23,962 bases of DNA. Source: a virus. Location: positions 1-23,962 of IMG/VR virus record IMGVR_UViG_3300036766_000122; one strand, given 5' to 3'. Shown here piece after piece: positions 1 to 7,717 of the stretch. The translations under genes were made by a program, and so were the position numbers. The stretch's first letter is position 1. Each line of letters starts with the position of its first letter. The notes beneath the pieces are model-generated. The model was not told where the DNA came from, ran no database searches, and saw only the letters and a program-made list of their open reading frames with translations.

Positions 1-2
1 AA

Positions 3-152
3 CGCTGGGAAGCGGTGGCCAGAAACGAAGCCACGATCCTGAGCCTGCTCGCGCAGGACGAACGGCTCGACAGCGACACCCGAGACGCCTGCGCCGGCGC
101 GTTTTTGAGGCAGTGTAATGCTCATGGCATTGTTCTGCCCAACGACGACTGA
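3..152 (+). CDS. C-terminal end of an unidentified protein (partial)
   Basis: An open frame enters from the left edge and ends at TGA 150-152, giving 49 residues ending in ...NAHGIVLPNDD. The other two forward frames either stop early or read as arginine/proline-rich shadow sequence, so this is the likely coding frame. The visible part is helical and acidic. No family is recognised from so short a tail, and the start lies outside the window. Confidence 0.6.
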   Translation, partial: RWEAVARNEATILSLLAQDERLDSDTRDACAGAFLRQCNAHGIVLPNDD

Positions 153-163
153 CACGCAAGATG

Positions 164-197
164 CCCCGCCGTCCGGGAGCCAACCGGAGCGACGGGG
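164..197 (+). terminator. Imperfect GC-rich hairpin after the first gene
   Basis: Arms 164-176 and 184-197 pair over about 12 bp with one mismatch and one bulged base, around the 7-nt loop GAGCCAA. It begins 12 nt after the stop of the partial first gene and precedes the next start. There is no T-run, so it is either a weak or Rho-assisted terminator or a structured leader for the next gene. Confidence 0.3.
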
Positions 198-237
198 CGA
201 GAACCGCAGGATGAACCTACCTCAACGGAGAACCGCA

Positions 238-453
238 ATGCAACAGGACCAGCACCAGTTCCGGCCCGGCGATCATGTGCTCGCGTGGCGAGGCCCGAAG
301 GGCCAACAGCCGGCGACCGTCGTGCAGCGCAACGGCCACAACGGCGGCAAGGGGTCGCGCACGGACATTACGATCCGCTTCGACAACGACGGCGCGCTCT
401 ACTGCGCGTGGTCGCGCGGGTTGGTGCCGGTGACGGCCACGGAGACCGCATGA
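238..453 (+). CDS. Small SH3/KOW-like hypothetical protein
   Basis: This 71-residue protein is predicted to be mostly beta strand. It has a FRPGDHVLAW opening, a middle PATVVQRN strand and a late ITIRFDNDG / AWSRGLVPV pair, which is the pattern of a small SH3/KOW/Tudor-type barrel (inference from pattern only). I chose ATG 238 because ACGGAG lies about 8 nt upstream. ATG 211 in the same frame would add nine basic residues and overlaps the stop of a 17-codon ORF (161-214), so it cannot be excluded. The stop overlaps the next start (ATGA at 450-453), indicating an operon. Function is unknown. Confidence 0.65.
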   Translation: MQQDQHQFRPGDHVLAWRGPKGQQPATVVQRNGHNGGKGSRTDITIRFDNDGALYCAWSRGLVPVTATETA

Positions 454-1418
454 CGACCGCCAAGACGCCCGCCGCGGTGGCCACGCCCGCCAGCGCGCCC
501 GTGAAGGATGCCGACACCCTCGCGATCGAGAACGCCAGCGTCGGCATGACCAAGCAGGAGATCGTCGCGGCCATCAAGGCCGCCCCGAAGCGCGGCGAGT
601 TGCCGGAGAACGTCAAGACGGCGCTCGCCGAGCGGAAGAATCTCCATCTCGTCGCGGCGAAGATGAGCGAAATGAATTGGGGTCGCGGCCTTGATGAACT
701 CACTCGACGCGCCGTTGCGGCCTACCTCGAACGGAACCGACTCGATTTGACGGAGATTGATGTCCTCGGCGGCAACCTCTACCGGAACTCGCGTTACTAC
801 AAGCGGCGGCTCGCGGAGAAGGTCGAGGACGGGATGATCGACTACCTCAAGTCCGATTGGGTCCATCCGGACCCGCGCCTCGCGTCGATGGCGGCGCAGG
901 GCGACGAATGGGCGAGGGCCGAGCAGACGCGGCGCGCCCGCGTGCGCATCGAGTACGGCATCCCGGACGCGGCCATCGGGGCGTGCGTCTTCCGCATCAA
1001 GGTCAAGGGGATGGACGTCGAGATCACCGCGGCGAAGTGGTGCGGCGGCGGTACACAGAAGAAGCGGGCCTCGGGCGGTGCCATCGTGGACGGCGATCCG
1101 ATTGGCGATCTGTTCCCGGTAGAAACCTCGGAGACGCGGGCCTGCCGGCGTGCGGCCATCCTTGTCGCATCCAGCATCCCAGCGCTCAAGTGGCAGGAAA
1201 CGGAACTTGATGAACAGGGCGTTGCCGTCGCGTCGATCATCAAAGAAGGCAAGAGCCGCGAAGTGTTTGCCGAGCCCCCGCGCCGTCACGCGCTCGCAGA
1301 GGGCGACTACGCCACGCCGGACCCGTTGGCCGCCGCGGAGATGAAGCCCATCCCGGTCGAGGAGACGGAAGCCGAGCGACTGGCGTTCGACCGCGCGATT
1401 GTGGAGCGTGACGGGTGA
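450..1418 (+). CDS. Conserved phage protein, possible recombination (annealing-like) protein
   Basis: This is a 322-residue protein starting at the ATGA overlap, with a CGGAG ribosome site. After an alanine/proline-rich N-terminal tail of about 25 residues it has a helical region, then GGNLYRNSRYYKRRL, then a core with RIEYGIPDAAIGACVFRIK, the cysteine-containing AAKWCGGGTQKK, GDPIGDLFPVETSETRACRR and an acidic C-terminal tail. The ETSETRACRRA helix near the end of the core resembles the TRA-x-x-R-A helix seen in several phage single-strand annealing proteins, so a recombination role is possible but weak. The position in an early gene train would suit that role. I regard it as a real conserved phage gene of uncertain function. 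Confidence 0.75.
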   Translation: MTTAKTPAAVATPASAPVKDADTLAIENASVGMTKQEIVAAIKAAPKRGELPENVKTALAERKNLHLVAAKMSEMNWGRGLDELTRRAVAAYLERNRLDLTEIDVLGGNLYRNSRYYKRRLAEKVEDGMIDYLKSDWVHPDPRLASMAAQGDEWARAEQTRRARVRIEYGIPDAAIGACVFRIKVKGMDVEITAAKWCGGGTQKKRASGGAIVDGDPIGDLFPVETSETRACRRAAILVASSIPALKWQETELDEQGVAVASIIKEGKSREVFAEPPRRHALAEGDYATPDPLAAAEMKPIPVEETEAERLAFDRAIVERDG

Positions 1419-1684
1419 GCAAGGCCGTCACGAACACCGACCCTCGGGCCTCCGACCTCGAACGGAAGCCCGAGAAGGGCTTCGTACTTCGCCACAAGAC
1501 GAGCCTCCGCTACCTTTCGGCGCATCCTGACCTCGGCGTCCACGCGGAAGACCCGGACGAGGCGGCGGCTGTCGTCTGGAAATCGGTGGCGATCGCAGAG
1601 CTGTACCGCCTCGGTTTGGAGCCGTACGCCGGCGCGTGGGAGATTGTGCTGGTCCTGCGTGATCCGGAAGCGGGGCGCCCATGA
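1415..1684 (+). CDS. Hypothetical phage protein, 89 aa
   Basis: GTG start overlapping the preceding stop (GTGA 1415-1418); its own stop overlaps the next ATG (1681). The N-terminal third is charged, followed by a helix with EDPDEAAAVVWKSVAIAELYRLG and a beta strand ending WEIVLVLRD. No recognised domain. Tight coupling on both sides makes it a convincing gene, and the context is an early or accessory operon. Confidence 0.65.
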   Translation: MSKAVTNTDPRASDLERKPEKGFVLRHKTSLRYLSAHPDLGVHAEDPDEAAAVVWKSVAIAELYRLGLEPYAGAWEIVLVLRDPEAGRP

Positions 1685-2085
1685 TCCGCCGCAAGCGTCC
1701 CAAGCGGGCGAACCTCAAACCGCGCAAGCCGGTGAAGCGCCGCAACCCCGCACACCGAGCCGCGAACCACGAACGGGCGTACGGCGAGAAGGCGGCCTGG
1801 ATTCGGGGCTTCCCATGTGTCGGCTGCGGGATTGGTGGACCCATTGAAGCGGCGCACACCACGACGGGCGGGATGGGACGGAAGGCGGACGCCTCAACGC
1901 TCGTCCCGCTCTGTGGGCCGCATGTCCTGCCGCCCTACAGCTTGTATCGCTTCGTAGAAAGCTGCCACCGCGAGCTACACCGCGTCGGCATCAAGACGTT
2001 CGAGGCGCGGCACGAAGTCAACCTGAAGGCGCTCGCCGCCAAGTACGAAGCCGAGTGGCAGACCCACACCGGAGACGCGACATGA
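1681..2085 (+). CDS. HNH-type endonuclease (DUF968/Ref-like)
   Basis: This 134-residue protein has a very basic N-terminus (about 30 residues rich in K, R and P) followed by a zinc/HNH-type core: C46-x2-C49, H59 within EAAH, D70, C78 in LVPLC, H81, then C95-H96 and H100 in ESCHRELH. The C-x-x-C ... AAH ... D-x-x-LVPLC ... CH-x-x-x-H layout matches the phage HNH nucleases related to DUF968 and P1 Ref. Such enzymes cut or nick DNA with a single metal ion and serve in recombination, replication or packaging. It is far from the terminase genes here, so a recombination role is at least as likely as a packaging role. The assignment rests on motif spacing. Confidence 0.75.
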   Translation: MIRRKRPKRANLKPRKPVKRRNPAHRAANHERAYGEKAAWIRGFPCVGCGIGGPIEAAHTTTGGMGRKADASTLVPLCGPHVLPPYSLYRFVESCHRELHRVGIKTFEARHEVNLKALAAKYEAEWQTHTGDAT

Positions 2086-2690
2086 CGCACCCCGAACCGA
2101 ACCCCCCGACGCCCACCCCGAGCGACCGCGAGACGCTGATGGACCGACTCTCTGACAACGGTATCATCGAGGAATGGGTGGACTTGACGCACCCGAAACA
2201 TCACATCGAGCGTCGGATCGAGATTTTTGAAGAGACATTAGGCCGGTTCGCCGACGCGATCCTCGCTGCCGGGTTCGTCCGTCCGTGTCCGTGGCGGGAG
2301 GATGACCGCGTACAGATCGAGCGGCAGGAGCTTGCTCACTACGTGCTGAATCTCATCCGCGAGAGAGTGGACATCGAGGGCGATCCCATCGTGGCCGAGC
2401 TGACGGGCCGGGGAGTGTATGACCGGCTCAACGCCCTGTGTGACCGTGCCGCCGCCTGCGGCGCGGGGAGCGAGGATACCGCGCGGCTGGACTGGCTGGC
2501 CGAGAATGGGAACGACTGGACGTTGCGCGGGATGATGGAGCATCAGGCCGGTGTTTGGCGGCGAATGTGGTTCGTAGATCACGACGGCGGCGCGCCCAAG
2601 GGACACGCCGTGCATACCGACGGGAAGATCGCACTCCGTGAAGCGCTTGACGCCGCCCGTCACCCCGCACCGCAGGAGGAACGACCGTGA
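2082..2690 (+). CDS. Hypothetical phage protein, 202 aa
   Basis: I chose the ATGA overlap at 2082 over an in-frame upstream ATG at 2055, which lies inside the preceding gene. The protein has a proline-rich first 20 residues, a long charged helical middle, and a C-terminal section with DTARLDWLAENG followed by WFVDHDG and a histidine-rich end. A TARLDWLA segment is frequent in small phage proteins of unknown role. The stop overlaps the next start (GTGA 2687). No catalytic motif is visible. Confidence 0.7.
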   Translation: MTHPEPNPPTPTPSDRETLMDRLSDNGIIEEWVDLTHPKHHIERRIEIFEETLGRFADAILAAGFVRPCPWREDDRVQIERQELAHYVLNLIRERVDIEGDPIVAELTGRGVYDRLNALCDRAAACGAGSEDTARLDWLAENGNDWTLRGMMEHQAGVWRRMWFVDHDGGAPKGHAVHTDGKIALREALDAARHPAPQEERP

Positions 2691-2812
2691 GCCGCAACAT
2701 TGCGTTTTCCCCGCCGCGTCCGAAGTGCCAACATGTGTGGCAGGTGGCCGCGACGAACTCGAATCAGAGCGGGACGATTGTCGTCTGCGCGCTTTGTGGA
2801 ACCCCCCGATGA
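2687..2812 (+). CDS. Tiny zinc-ribbon-like protein, 41 aa
   Basis: GTG start 2687 overlaps the stop of the previous gene and TGA 2810-2812 overlaps ATG 2809 of the next, so it fits the operon exactly. The 41-residue product contains C14-x-H16 and C34-x-x-C37, which could bind one zinc ion, with a short beta-rich spacer between (HVWQVAATNSNQSGTIVVCALCG). This is the pattern of small phage zinc ribbons. Function is unknown. Confidence 0.6.
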   Translation: MSRNIAFSPPRPKCQHVWQVAATNSNQSGTIVVCALCGTPR

Positions 2813-3534
2813 CGCCCTCCCCCGCAGGGCCGTGGACGCCGGACCAGCCGCCGAGGGCTGATGCTACGATAGTCGAGATGATCGCGCGAGAAGATTATCT
2901 CAGTGAACAACTCGCACAGCACCGGGAGAAAACGGACACGGTCGTCGCAGAGTCGTGGGAACTGGACGAGCCCGATGACCGTCAGGTGATCTGGTCGCAG
3001 ATCGTCCGCGAGTTTGCCGCTGCGTGTGTCGCCGAGCGGGACCGCCTCGCGCGGGAGGCGGGAGCGGGAGGTGGGAACCCCGCTATACAGGAGGCTATCG
3101 AGGAGTTGGAACGGCTGCGTCTGTTTGCGCTGGGCGAGGGGTACACAATGCGCTACGACGCGCTCGCGGCCCTCTGTACAGCGTGGCCGGATGATCCACG
3201 GGCGTCGGCGGGAGAGCCGGTGGCGTGGCTCGTAGAAGGGCATCAGTCGGACGGAACGCCGTTGGGCGAGAAGCCGTGGCGAGCGATTGTGCTGACCATA
3301 GACGAGGCTGAACAAGTCGCGCACGATGTCGCTGGGGGCTACGTCCCGCTCTACCGTGCTGCGCCGTCCCGAGCGGGCGGGGTGGAAATACGGGAGGCCG
3401 TGCGCGAGGCACTAACGCGGCTGATCGTGCAGGCTGGCCGTCTTACGTGGGGGCCGTATGACGTACTCGGCCACGTAGAACAGTTCCGCGACCGCGAGTA
3501 TCCGATTCTCCCCACCCCCGGAGCAACCCCATGA
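2809..3534 (+). CDS. Hypothetical phage protein, 241 aa
   Basis: Starts at the ATGA overlap 2809, not at an in-frame ATG at 2638 that lies inside the 202-residue gene upstream. The product has a helical N-terminal half (REDYLSEQLAQHREKT, then repeated acidic helices) and a compact beta-containing segment EPVAWLVEG ... GGYVPLYRAAP around residues 140-190. This 'PVAW...PLYR' segment recurs in phage accessory proteins of unknown role, and a related PLYRHP string appears in the gene at 4493. The stop overlaps the next start at 3531. Confidence 0.7.
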   Translation: MTPSPAGPWTPDQPPRADATIVEMIAREDYLSEQLAQHREKTDTVVAESWELDEPDDRQVIWSQIVREFAAACVAERDRLAREAGAGGGNPAIQEAIEELERLRLFALGEGYTMRYDALAALCTAWPDDPRASAGEPVAWLVEGHQSDGTPLGEKPWRAIVLTIDEAEQVAHDVAGGYVPLYRAAPSRAGGVEIREAVREALTRLIVQAGRLTWGPYDVLGHVEQFRDREYPILPTPGATP

Positions 3535-4496
3535 CTGACCGCGAGCAGGACATTCCGCGCCGCATCCGCCAAGACCTATTCTCGCCCGCAGAACGCGCAA
3601 TCTGGGACGCGGCGCAGGTGGTCGAGGAAATGGCGCCATCGGTACACCTGACCGACGCCGTGATTTTCCTCGCCAAAGCTCGTGCGAAGGTGGCGGATTT
3701 TGTGGACGGCGTACCCACGGAGGCGCACGACTGGAATCGCCTTGTGTGGTTGCTCGGTGATGTGGCTGAACGCTTGCCATTCACGGACGTGGGCCGGGAA
3801 CGCTACGGCGAACTGCTCGGGTGGAAGGCGGTCGTCGAAGCACTCGGGGACCATCCCCACCGCCTCCAACCGCCCGCCGCCGGAGCAGGAGAGGGCACGG
3901 AGGATGTGCTGGCGGGGCACGGATGCGGTGACGGATACTGCGACATCACGGGCCCAGCGACGGGAATGCATACCAATGGCGGATGCAAGTGCTTGGCTCC
4001 ATTGCCCATGTCGCGTCGCACGCATGTGCGAGTAGCACTGCAACGGTACCGCGAGGCGCTCCGTGCCGCGCTCGCGGTCCCCCGTGAGCAGGAGCCGGCG
4101 AGTGAAGCGCGCAGGCAGTGCGACACGATCATGGCCGAGATGTCGTTGTCAGCGTGCATACACGGCGTGCCGCACGTTCGGGCGGAGGCGTGTCCTGACT
4201 GCGCAGCCTCGACGGAATCTGAACCCGCCTACGTGCTGGAGTTTTGCAAGAGCGTGATTCAGGACGCCATCGGCCTTGACGATGGCCTTGACGGTGAGGC
4301 GGGAACGGCTGTCCTCGCGATGATTCGGAACGCACTGGCCCGTGGCGCGGTCCCCCGTGGCGAGGGGGAGCGGGTAGCATGGGCAGTTGTGCAAAACGGG
4401 GTGGTGGTGTTGCCGTGCCTAAGCGAGGAGGATGCAACCCGGAAAGCATCGTTGCTTCCCGACACCTCCGTGGTTGGATTGGGGATTCTACGATGA
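3531..4496 (+). CDS. Hypothetical phage protein, 321 aa
   Basis: ATGA start overlap. The N-terminal part is helical (FSPAERAIWDAAQVVEEM ... LAKARAKVADFVDG). A cysteine/histidine-rich middle (GHGCGDGYCDITG, then GGCKCL) and a second cluster (CIHGVPH ... CPDCA) could bind metal. The C-terminal part has an acidic helix and ends in a short strand. Its length and patchwork of short modules suggest several small phage domains joined together. No known family is recognised. Coupled to the gene at 4493. Confidence 0.7.
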   Translation: MTDREQDIPRRIRQDLFSPAERAIWDAAQVVEEMAPSVHLTDAVIFLAKARAKVADFVDGVPTEAHDWNRLVWLLGDVAERLPFTDVGRERYGELLGWKAVVEALGDHPHRLQPPAAGAGEGTEDVLAGHGCGDGYCDITGPATGMHTNGGCKCLAPLPMSRRTHVRVALQRYREALRAALAVPREQEPASEARRQCDTIMAEMSLSACIHGVPHVRAEACPDCAASTESEPAYVLEFCKSVIQDAIGLDDGLDGEAGTAVLAMIRNALARGAVPRGEGERVAWAVVQNGVVVLPCLSEEDATRKASLLPDTSVVGLGILR

Positions 4497-5023
4497 GCGA
4501 ACTGGCCGAGCGTGACAGAGCATTCGTGAGCCACTTTATGCGCCAACAATCAGTCGATGCTGGCTACGCACGGATGTCTCGCACGACTCGCGGAAGGCCG
4601 ATTGGGCAAGGTGATGTGACGCGAATCGTGGCTGAATTGCGCGACTGGGAACTCCGAGACAGGGCAACTGGCGAGGTTGTCCCGCTCTACCGCCACCCCG
4701 CCCCCGCCAGCGCGGACAGGGAGCGGTCAGCGGGGGCGACGGAGGATCGACGATTCCCTGTCCAGGGCGAGTCGTTTAGCTCTTACGATGGCGAAAGGAT
4801 GGTGTACGTCCCGCGCAGCAAAGTTCCGTGGAGTGTTGCAGAAGCGGCCTACGCCGTGTACGCGGCCAAGTATGGGACCGGGCAATCACTCGAAACGTTG
4901 GCCCAGCGTGGTGGCTTCGGGCGTGGAGAGTTGCTCTGGCTACTCGACGGCGGGACTAACGACAAGTTGTGCACGAAAGTTGCGGCCGCCCCCGCGCAGC
5001 CAGCGGGAGGGGAGGCGGTATGA
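4493..5023 (+). CDS. Hypothetical phage protein, 176 aa
   Basis: Starts at ATGA 4493, overlapping the previous stop; an in-frame ATG at 4379 would overlap the upstream gene by over 100 nt and is rejected. It carries a VVPLYRHPAP segment near residue 65 like the PLYR segment of the gene at 2809, a beta segment ERMVYVPRSKVPWSVAEAAY, and a helix-turn-like LETLAQRGGFGRGELLWLL that could be a DNA-binding helix pair (speculative). The end is alanine/proline-rich. The stop overlaps ATG 5020. Confidence 0.65.
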   Translation: MSELAERDRAFVSHFMRQQSVDAGYARMSRTTRGRPIGQGDVTRIVAELRDWELRDRATGEVVPLYRHPAPASADRERSAGATEDRRFPVQGESFSSYDGERMVYVPRSKVPWSVAEAAYAVYAAKYGTGQSLETLAQRGGFGRGELLWLLDGGTNDKLCTKVAAAPAQPAGGEAV

Positions 5024-5331
5024 GCGTTGATCCGCGCACGATTCAGCGCGAGGTGCGCCGCGTGATGTTCGCCCGTCGCCTGACCTGCACGTTCCGCGTC
5101 TTCCGAAAGAACGTCATGATGCAAACGGGCGAGGCGTGGGAGGGCCGCGAGCGCTGCGGCACAACCGCGCACTACGCCACCGTGCGACGGGGGCGCGTCT
5201 CGCCGCGCTGTGAGGAACACGCGAGGGCGGATGCCGAGAAGATGGGGATTTTTGTCAACGAGAACACGGCGATTGAGTATCGTGCGCGCCGTTCAACTGC
5301 CCCCACCCCGCCTACCGGAGAGCCGAAGTGA
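5020..5331 (+). CDS. Small basic cysteine-containing protein, 103 aa
   Basis: Starts at ATGA 5020 with a GGAGG-type ribosome site directly upstream. The protein is basic, with C23, C46, C64 and H67 (SPRCEEHA) spaced as in small zinc-binding phage proteins. No family is recognised. The C-terminal PTPPTGEPK tail resembles the APPTGELR tail of the next product, which may reflect shared low-complexity sequence around the coupled stop-start sites. Confidence 0.65.
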   Translation: MSVDPRTIQREVRRVMFARRLTCTFRVFRKNVMMQTGEAWEGRERCGTTAHYATVRRGRVSPRCEEHARADAEKMGIFVNENTAIEYRARRSTAPTPPTGEPK

Positions 5332-5540
5332 AACTCTCCATCCGAGCAGCGCAGAACGTGTGCGAGGCGGCCGGCGCTCGACAGGTCATCGTGCTGGCGT
5401 TCGACGGGAGCGAGTTCTCGGTGGTCAGCTACGGCGCGACGAAGCGGGAATGTGCTGCCGTGCGACCCCTGTGCGACGAGATCGCCAACAGTATCGAAGC
5501 GGGAACCTTGCGCGCACCCCCGACCGGAGAGCTCCGATGA
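5328..5540 (+). CDS. Hypothetical phage protein, 70 aa
   Basis: GTG start in a GTGA overlap with the previous gene. The 70-residue alpha/beta product alternates a helix (AAQNVCEAAGA), two strands (QVIVLAFDG, EFSVVSYG) and a second helix with two cysteines (RECAAVRPLCDEIANSIEAG). It looks like a small folded domain of a type common in phage accessory regions. The role is unknown. The stop overlaps ATG 5537. Confidence 0.65.
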   Translation: MKLSIRAAQNVCEAAGARQVIVLAFDGSEFSVVSYGATKRECAAVRPLCDEIANSIEAGTLRAPPTGELR

Positions 5541-5761
5541 CGCCCCAGCGGAGGCCGCGCGGAACGGCCGAGACGGCGGGATGGGCGCTGCTCATAGCCG
5601 GGCTCGCCGTCATCGTCGCTGGGCGCTGCGTGCATTTCTTCGCGCATCCCGAATGGACGGAACTACACGCATTGCGGGCACTCTGGAAATTGTGGAGCGT
5701 CGGCGCCGCGCTCTTGCTGGCCGGCTACCGCGTGGTCCGGCTCCACGTCAGGGAGGGGTGA
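5537..5761 (+). CDS. Small two-helix membrane protein, 74 aa
   Basis: Starts at ATGA 5537. It has two hydrophobic stretches of membrane-spanning length, about residues 14-31 (AGWALLIAGLAVIVAG) and 48-65 (ALWKLWSVGAALLLAGY), with basic residues at both ends, which suggests both termini face the cytoplasm. The size and topology would suit a holin-like or accessory inner-membrane protein, but no endolysin lies nearby, so I leave the function open. Confidence 0.6.
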   Translation: MTPQRRPRGTAETAGWALLIAGLAVIVAGRCVHFFAHPEWTELHALRALWKLWSVGAALLLAGYRVVRLHVREG

Positions 5762-5762
5762 A

Positions 5763-6266
5763 ATGGGCTTCGTGAAATCAGCTTCCACCTCGACGCCCGT
5801 CGTGAACTCGAAGGGCGAGGTTGAGCGCATCCTGCGGCGCTACGGCGCAGACGGACTCGCGGTCGCGCAGAACTATGGCGAGGGCACAATCCTGGTGTCG
5901 TTCATCGTGCCGAACTCGCTCGACCATGGCGCGCCACTCGTGCCGGTGAAACTCCCGGTGGATGTGGTGCGGGTGTTCAACGCGCTCTTCCCGCGCAAGA
6001 CGCCGTGGACGCTCGAACTGGCACGGTCGAAGCAGAACGAAAAGGCGTGGGCGCAGGCCGAGCGGGTCGCGTGGCGCAATCTTGTCCTCTGGATTGATGC
6101 CGCGCTGTCCGCCGTGCAATGCGGACTCCAGACGATCACGGAGGCGTTCTTCGCACACGCGGTCCTCTCAGGCGACGGGCGGCGCGTCATCGACGTGGCT
6201 AAGGCAGGCGAGCCGATCTACCGGCAGTTGTCCGCAGGGGCCGCCCCACCGGAGGGCACGCCATGA
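5763..6266 (+). CDS. Conserved phage hypothetical protein, 167 aa
   Basis: ATG 5763 follows the previous stop by one base, with GGGAGGGG as a strong ribosome site inside the upstream gene's end. The N-terminal half is alpha/beta (RRYGADGLAVAQNYGEGTILVSFIVP). The C-terminal half has a long helix pair, VAWRNLVLWIDAALSAVQCG (about 102-121) then TITEAFFAHAVLSGDGR. I recall this WR-x-L-x-L-x-I-K/D-A-x-L-x-A-V-x-x-G plus T-x-x-E-x-F-x-A pattern in many phage and prophage proteins of unknown function. It is usually in early regions. Confidence 0.75.
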   Translation: MGFVKSASTSTPVVNSKGEVERILRRYGADGLAVAQNYGEGTILVSFIVPNSLDHGAPLVPVKLPVDVVRVFNALFPRKTPWTLELARSKQNEKAWAQAERVAWRNLVLWIDAALSAVQCGLQTITEAFFAHAVLSGDGRRVIDVAKAGEPIYRQLSAGAAPPEGTP

Positions 6267-6292
6267 GCCCGATTGACGCTGAACTGATCTGA
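6263..6292 (+). other. Nine-codon ORF linking two genes
   Basis: ATG 6263 overlaps the stop of the 167-residue gene, and nine codons (MSPIDAELI) end at TGA 6290-6292, just before the GAGG ribosome site of the next gene. It is too short to call a protein gene. It may be the truncated head of a lost gene or a translational-coupling bridge. Confidence 0.25.
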
Positions 6293-6303
6293 GGATGGGC
6301 GCG

Positions 6304-7050
6304 ATGGTGAAGCCAACTACAACGACGGAGCGCACGATGGACGGGTATTGGAACGACGGGGAACGCGAGGACGGGACGGTTGAGCGTGTCGAGCCCTACG
6401 CGGACGGGAGTAATTGGTCTGTCACGTCAAGCAACGGCTGGTCGTGTGATGTGAGCGCCGAGTATGGCGTGGTGCCAAGGGTCGGAGATCGTTTTACGAC
6501 GTGGGGCAGCATCGGTCGTCCGATTCGCGGCCAAGCCATCAACGACACCGTGCTCTATTACCGGACGCCAGCCGAGCAGGGGGTGGAGGACGCCAAGCAG
6601 GCGGACGCGATCCGTGCGGAGCGTGTCGCAGGGTACGAGGGAAAACGAAGTGATTTCGAGGCCCGCGTCACCGCGCTGCCGGCGAAACTACGGGAACGCA
6701 TCGAGGGATTCCGCGCCTTCAAGGGCGACGGCTGGCGCCACGAGTTCGAGCCGTATGAAGTGTTCTGCTGCGAAGAGGCGGTGAAGATTCACGCTGTGTT
6801 CCCGACGGGCGAACAGGTCAAGGCGTTCTCGACGATGGGGCACGACGAACAGAGGGCCGCGTTTCCCGCGATGAGCACCGAGCACAGCGGCAACACGTTC
6901 GGCGTGTCGGTGCGGCTGGCCTACCATCTCGGCGCGAACCCCGACCTACTGCCGAAAGATCACGGCGCGCTCTGTGGACTGGTCGGATGCGAGGACTACG
7001 GATGCTTTACCTCGCGTCCCGAAGCTGATTCCGCCGCTGTCTCTGTTTAA
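6304..7050 (+). CDS. Conserved phage hypothetical protein, 248 aa
   Basis: ATG 6304 is chosen because GAGG (6291-6294) lies 9 nt upstream; in-frame ATGs at 6295 and 6337 are alternatives. The N-terminal part is beta-rich (NWSVTSSNGWSCDVSAEYG ... VGDRFTTWG, then RGQAINDTVLYY). The C-terminal two thirds is helical, with RHEFEPYEVFCCEEAVKIH, a STEHSGNTFGVSVRLAYHL segment and GALCGLVGCEDYGC at the end. The FCCEEAVKI and HSGNTFG strings look like a domain I know from other phage proteins of unknown function. Several cysteines could bind metal. No enzymatic role is assigned. Confidence 0.7.
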   Translation: MVKPTTTTERTMDGYWNDGEREDGTVERVEPYADGSNWSVTSSNGWSCDVSAEYGVVPRVGDRFTTWGSIGRPIRGQAINDTVLYYRTPAEQGVEDAKQADAIRAERVAGYEGKRSDFEARVTALPAKLRERIEGFRAFKGDGWRHEFEPYEVFCCEEAVKIHAVFPTGEQVKAFSTMGHDEQRAAFPAMSTEHSGNTFGVSVRLAYHLGANPDLLPKDHGALCGLVGCEDYGCFTSRPEADSAAVSV

Positions 7051-7070
7051 CCATCGCACCCAACCCTCAG

Positions 7071-7322
7071 ATGCCGACCTTCGCCGACCTCCGCGCCTTG
7101 CTCCCCGTGAAGGGCATCACGTCACGCGGGCTCTACGCGGGCGTCGCAGGCACAGGGCCGGTCGGCAAGACGTGCCACGATTGCGGCTGGCTGACATACA
7201 CGGGACAGCGCATCCGCTCGCAGCATCCGAAGTGCGGCAAGACCGCGTACACGCACGGCTCGGCGACAACGATCCGCACCTCCACCGCTGCCTGCCAGCA
7301 CTTCACGGAGCCGACCCCGTGA
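7071..7322 (+). CDS. Zinc-ribbon-like protein, 83 aa
   Basis: The product carries C35-x-x-C38 (CHDCGW), H52-x-x-C55 (HPKCG) and C75-x-H77 (CQHF), a spacing typical of small phage zinc-ribbon proteins with a KTCHDC ... KCGKT ... T-x-AC layout. No ribosome site is obvious before ATG 7071, so the start is uncertain. The end overlaps the next gene (GTGA 7319). The likely role is nucleic-acid or protein binding; function is unknown. Confidence 0.65.
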   Translation: MPTFADLRALLPVKGITSRGLYAGVAGTGPVGKTCHDCGWLTYTGQRIRSQHPKCGKTAYTHGSATTIRTSTAACQHFTEPTP

Positions 7323-7717
7323 CCTACACCGATGACGGGCTCTGGCCGGCGTGGACGGGCCGCAAGCAGCCCACCGGCGTGCGCCGCAACGAAGCCCAAA
7401 TGGATCTCGCGTTCACGGCGCCAGCGCTTCGGATGCCGACTCGCGAGATTGCCGACATGGTGAGAGGGTCCGACCGAATCGAAAGCCAGGTTGCCGCGGC
7501 GAAGGCGCACCTGACCCGGAAGGCGTTGCAGCGGCGGATCAAGGAGATCATCGCCACGGAAGGGCCGCAGGAGCCCTACTCACTGGCCGCGCGGGTCGAG
7601 TTCGAGGGGTACAGCGAGAATAATCTCCGGAAACGGCTGAGTGAGTTGCACATCGCCAAGGAACTCGTCCAGGTCGGGCGGCGGAACAACTGCGCCTTGC
7701 TGGACCTTGCCCCATGA
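7319..7717 (+). CDS. Putative winged-helix DNA-binding protein, 132 aa
   Basis: GTG 7319 overlaps the previous stop; a far-upstream in-frame start at 6974 would read through the preceding gene and is rejected. The C-terminal 60 residues (KALQRRIKEIIATEGPQEPYSLAARVEFEGYSENNLRKRLSELHIAKELVQVGRR, about 70-125) have the helix, helix, recognition helix, wing order of a winged helix that parses a DNA site, with NNLRKRLSEL as the likely recognition helix. It may be a small regulator of the phage. The first 50 residues are unfamiliar. Coupled to the next gene at 7714. Confidence 0.6.
   Translation: MTYTDDGLWPAWTGRKQPTGVRRNEAQMDLAFTAPALRMPTREIADMVRGSDRIESQVAAAKAHLTRKALQRRIKEIIATEGPQEPYSLAARVEFEGYSENNLRKRLSELHIAKELVQVGRRNNCALLDLAP

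Noticed and set aside
118-237. Longer start for the gene at 238 (ATG 118)
   Set aside because: It would overlap the end of the partial first gene, adds low-complexity residues and has no ribosome site.
399-1289. 296-codon minus-strand frame opposite the first large gene
   Set aside because: Arginine-rich shadow; the + strand gene has coupled starts and a coherent protein.
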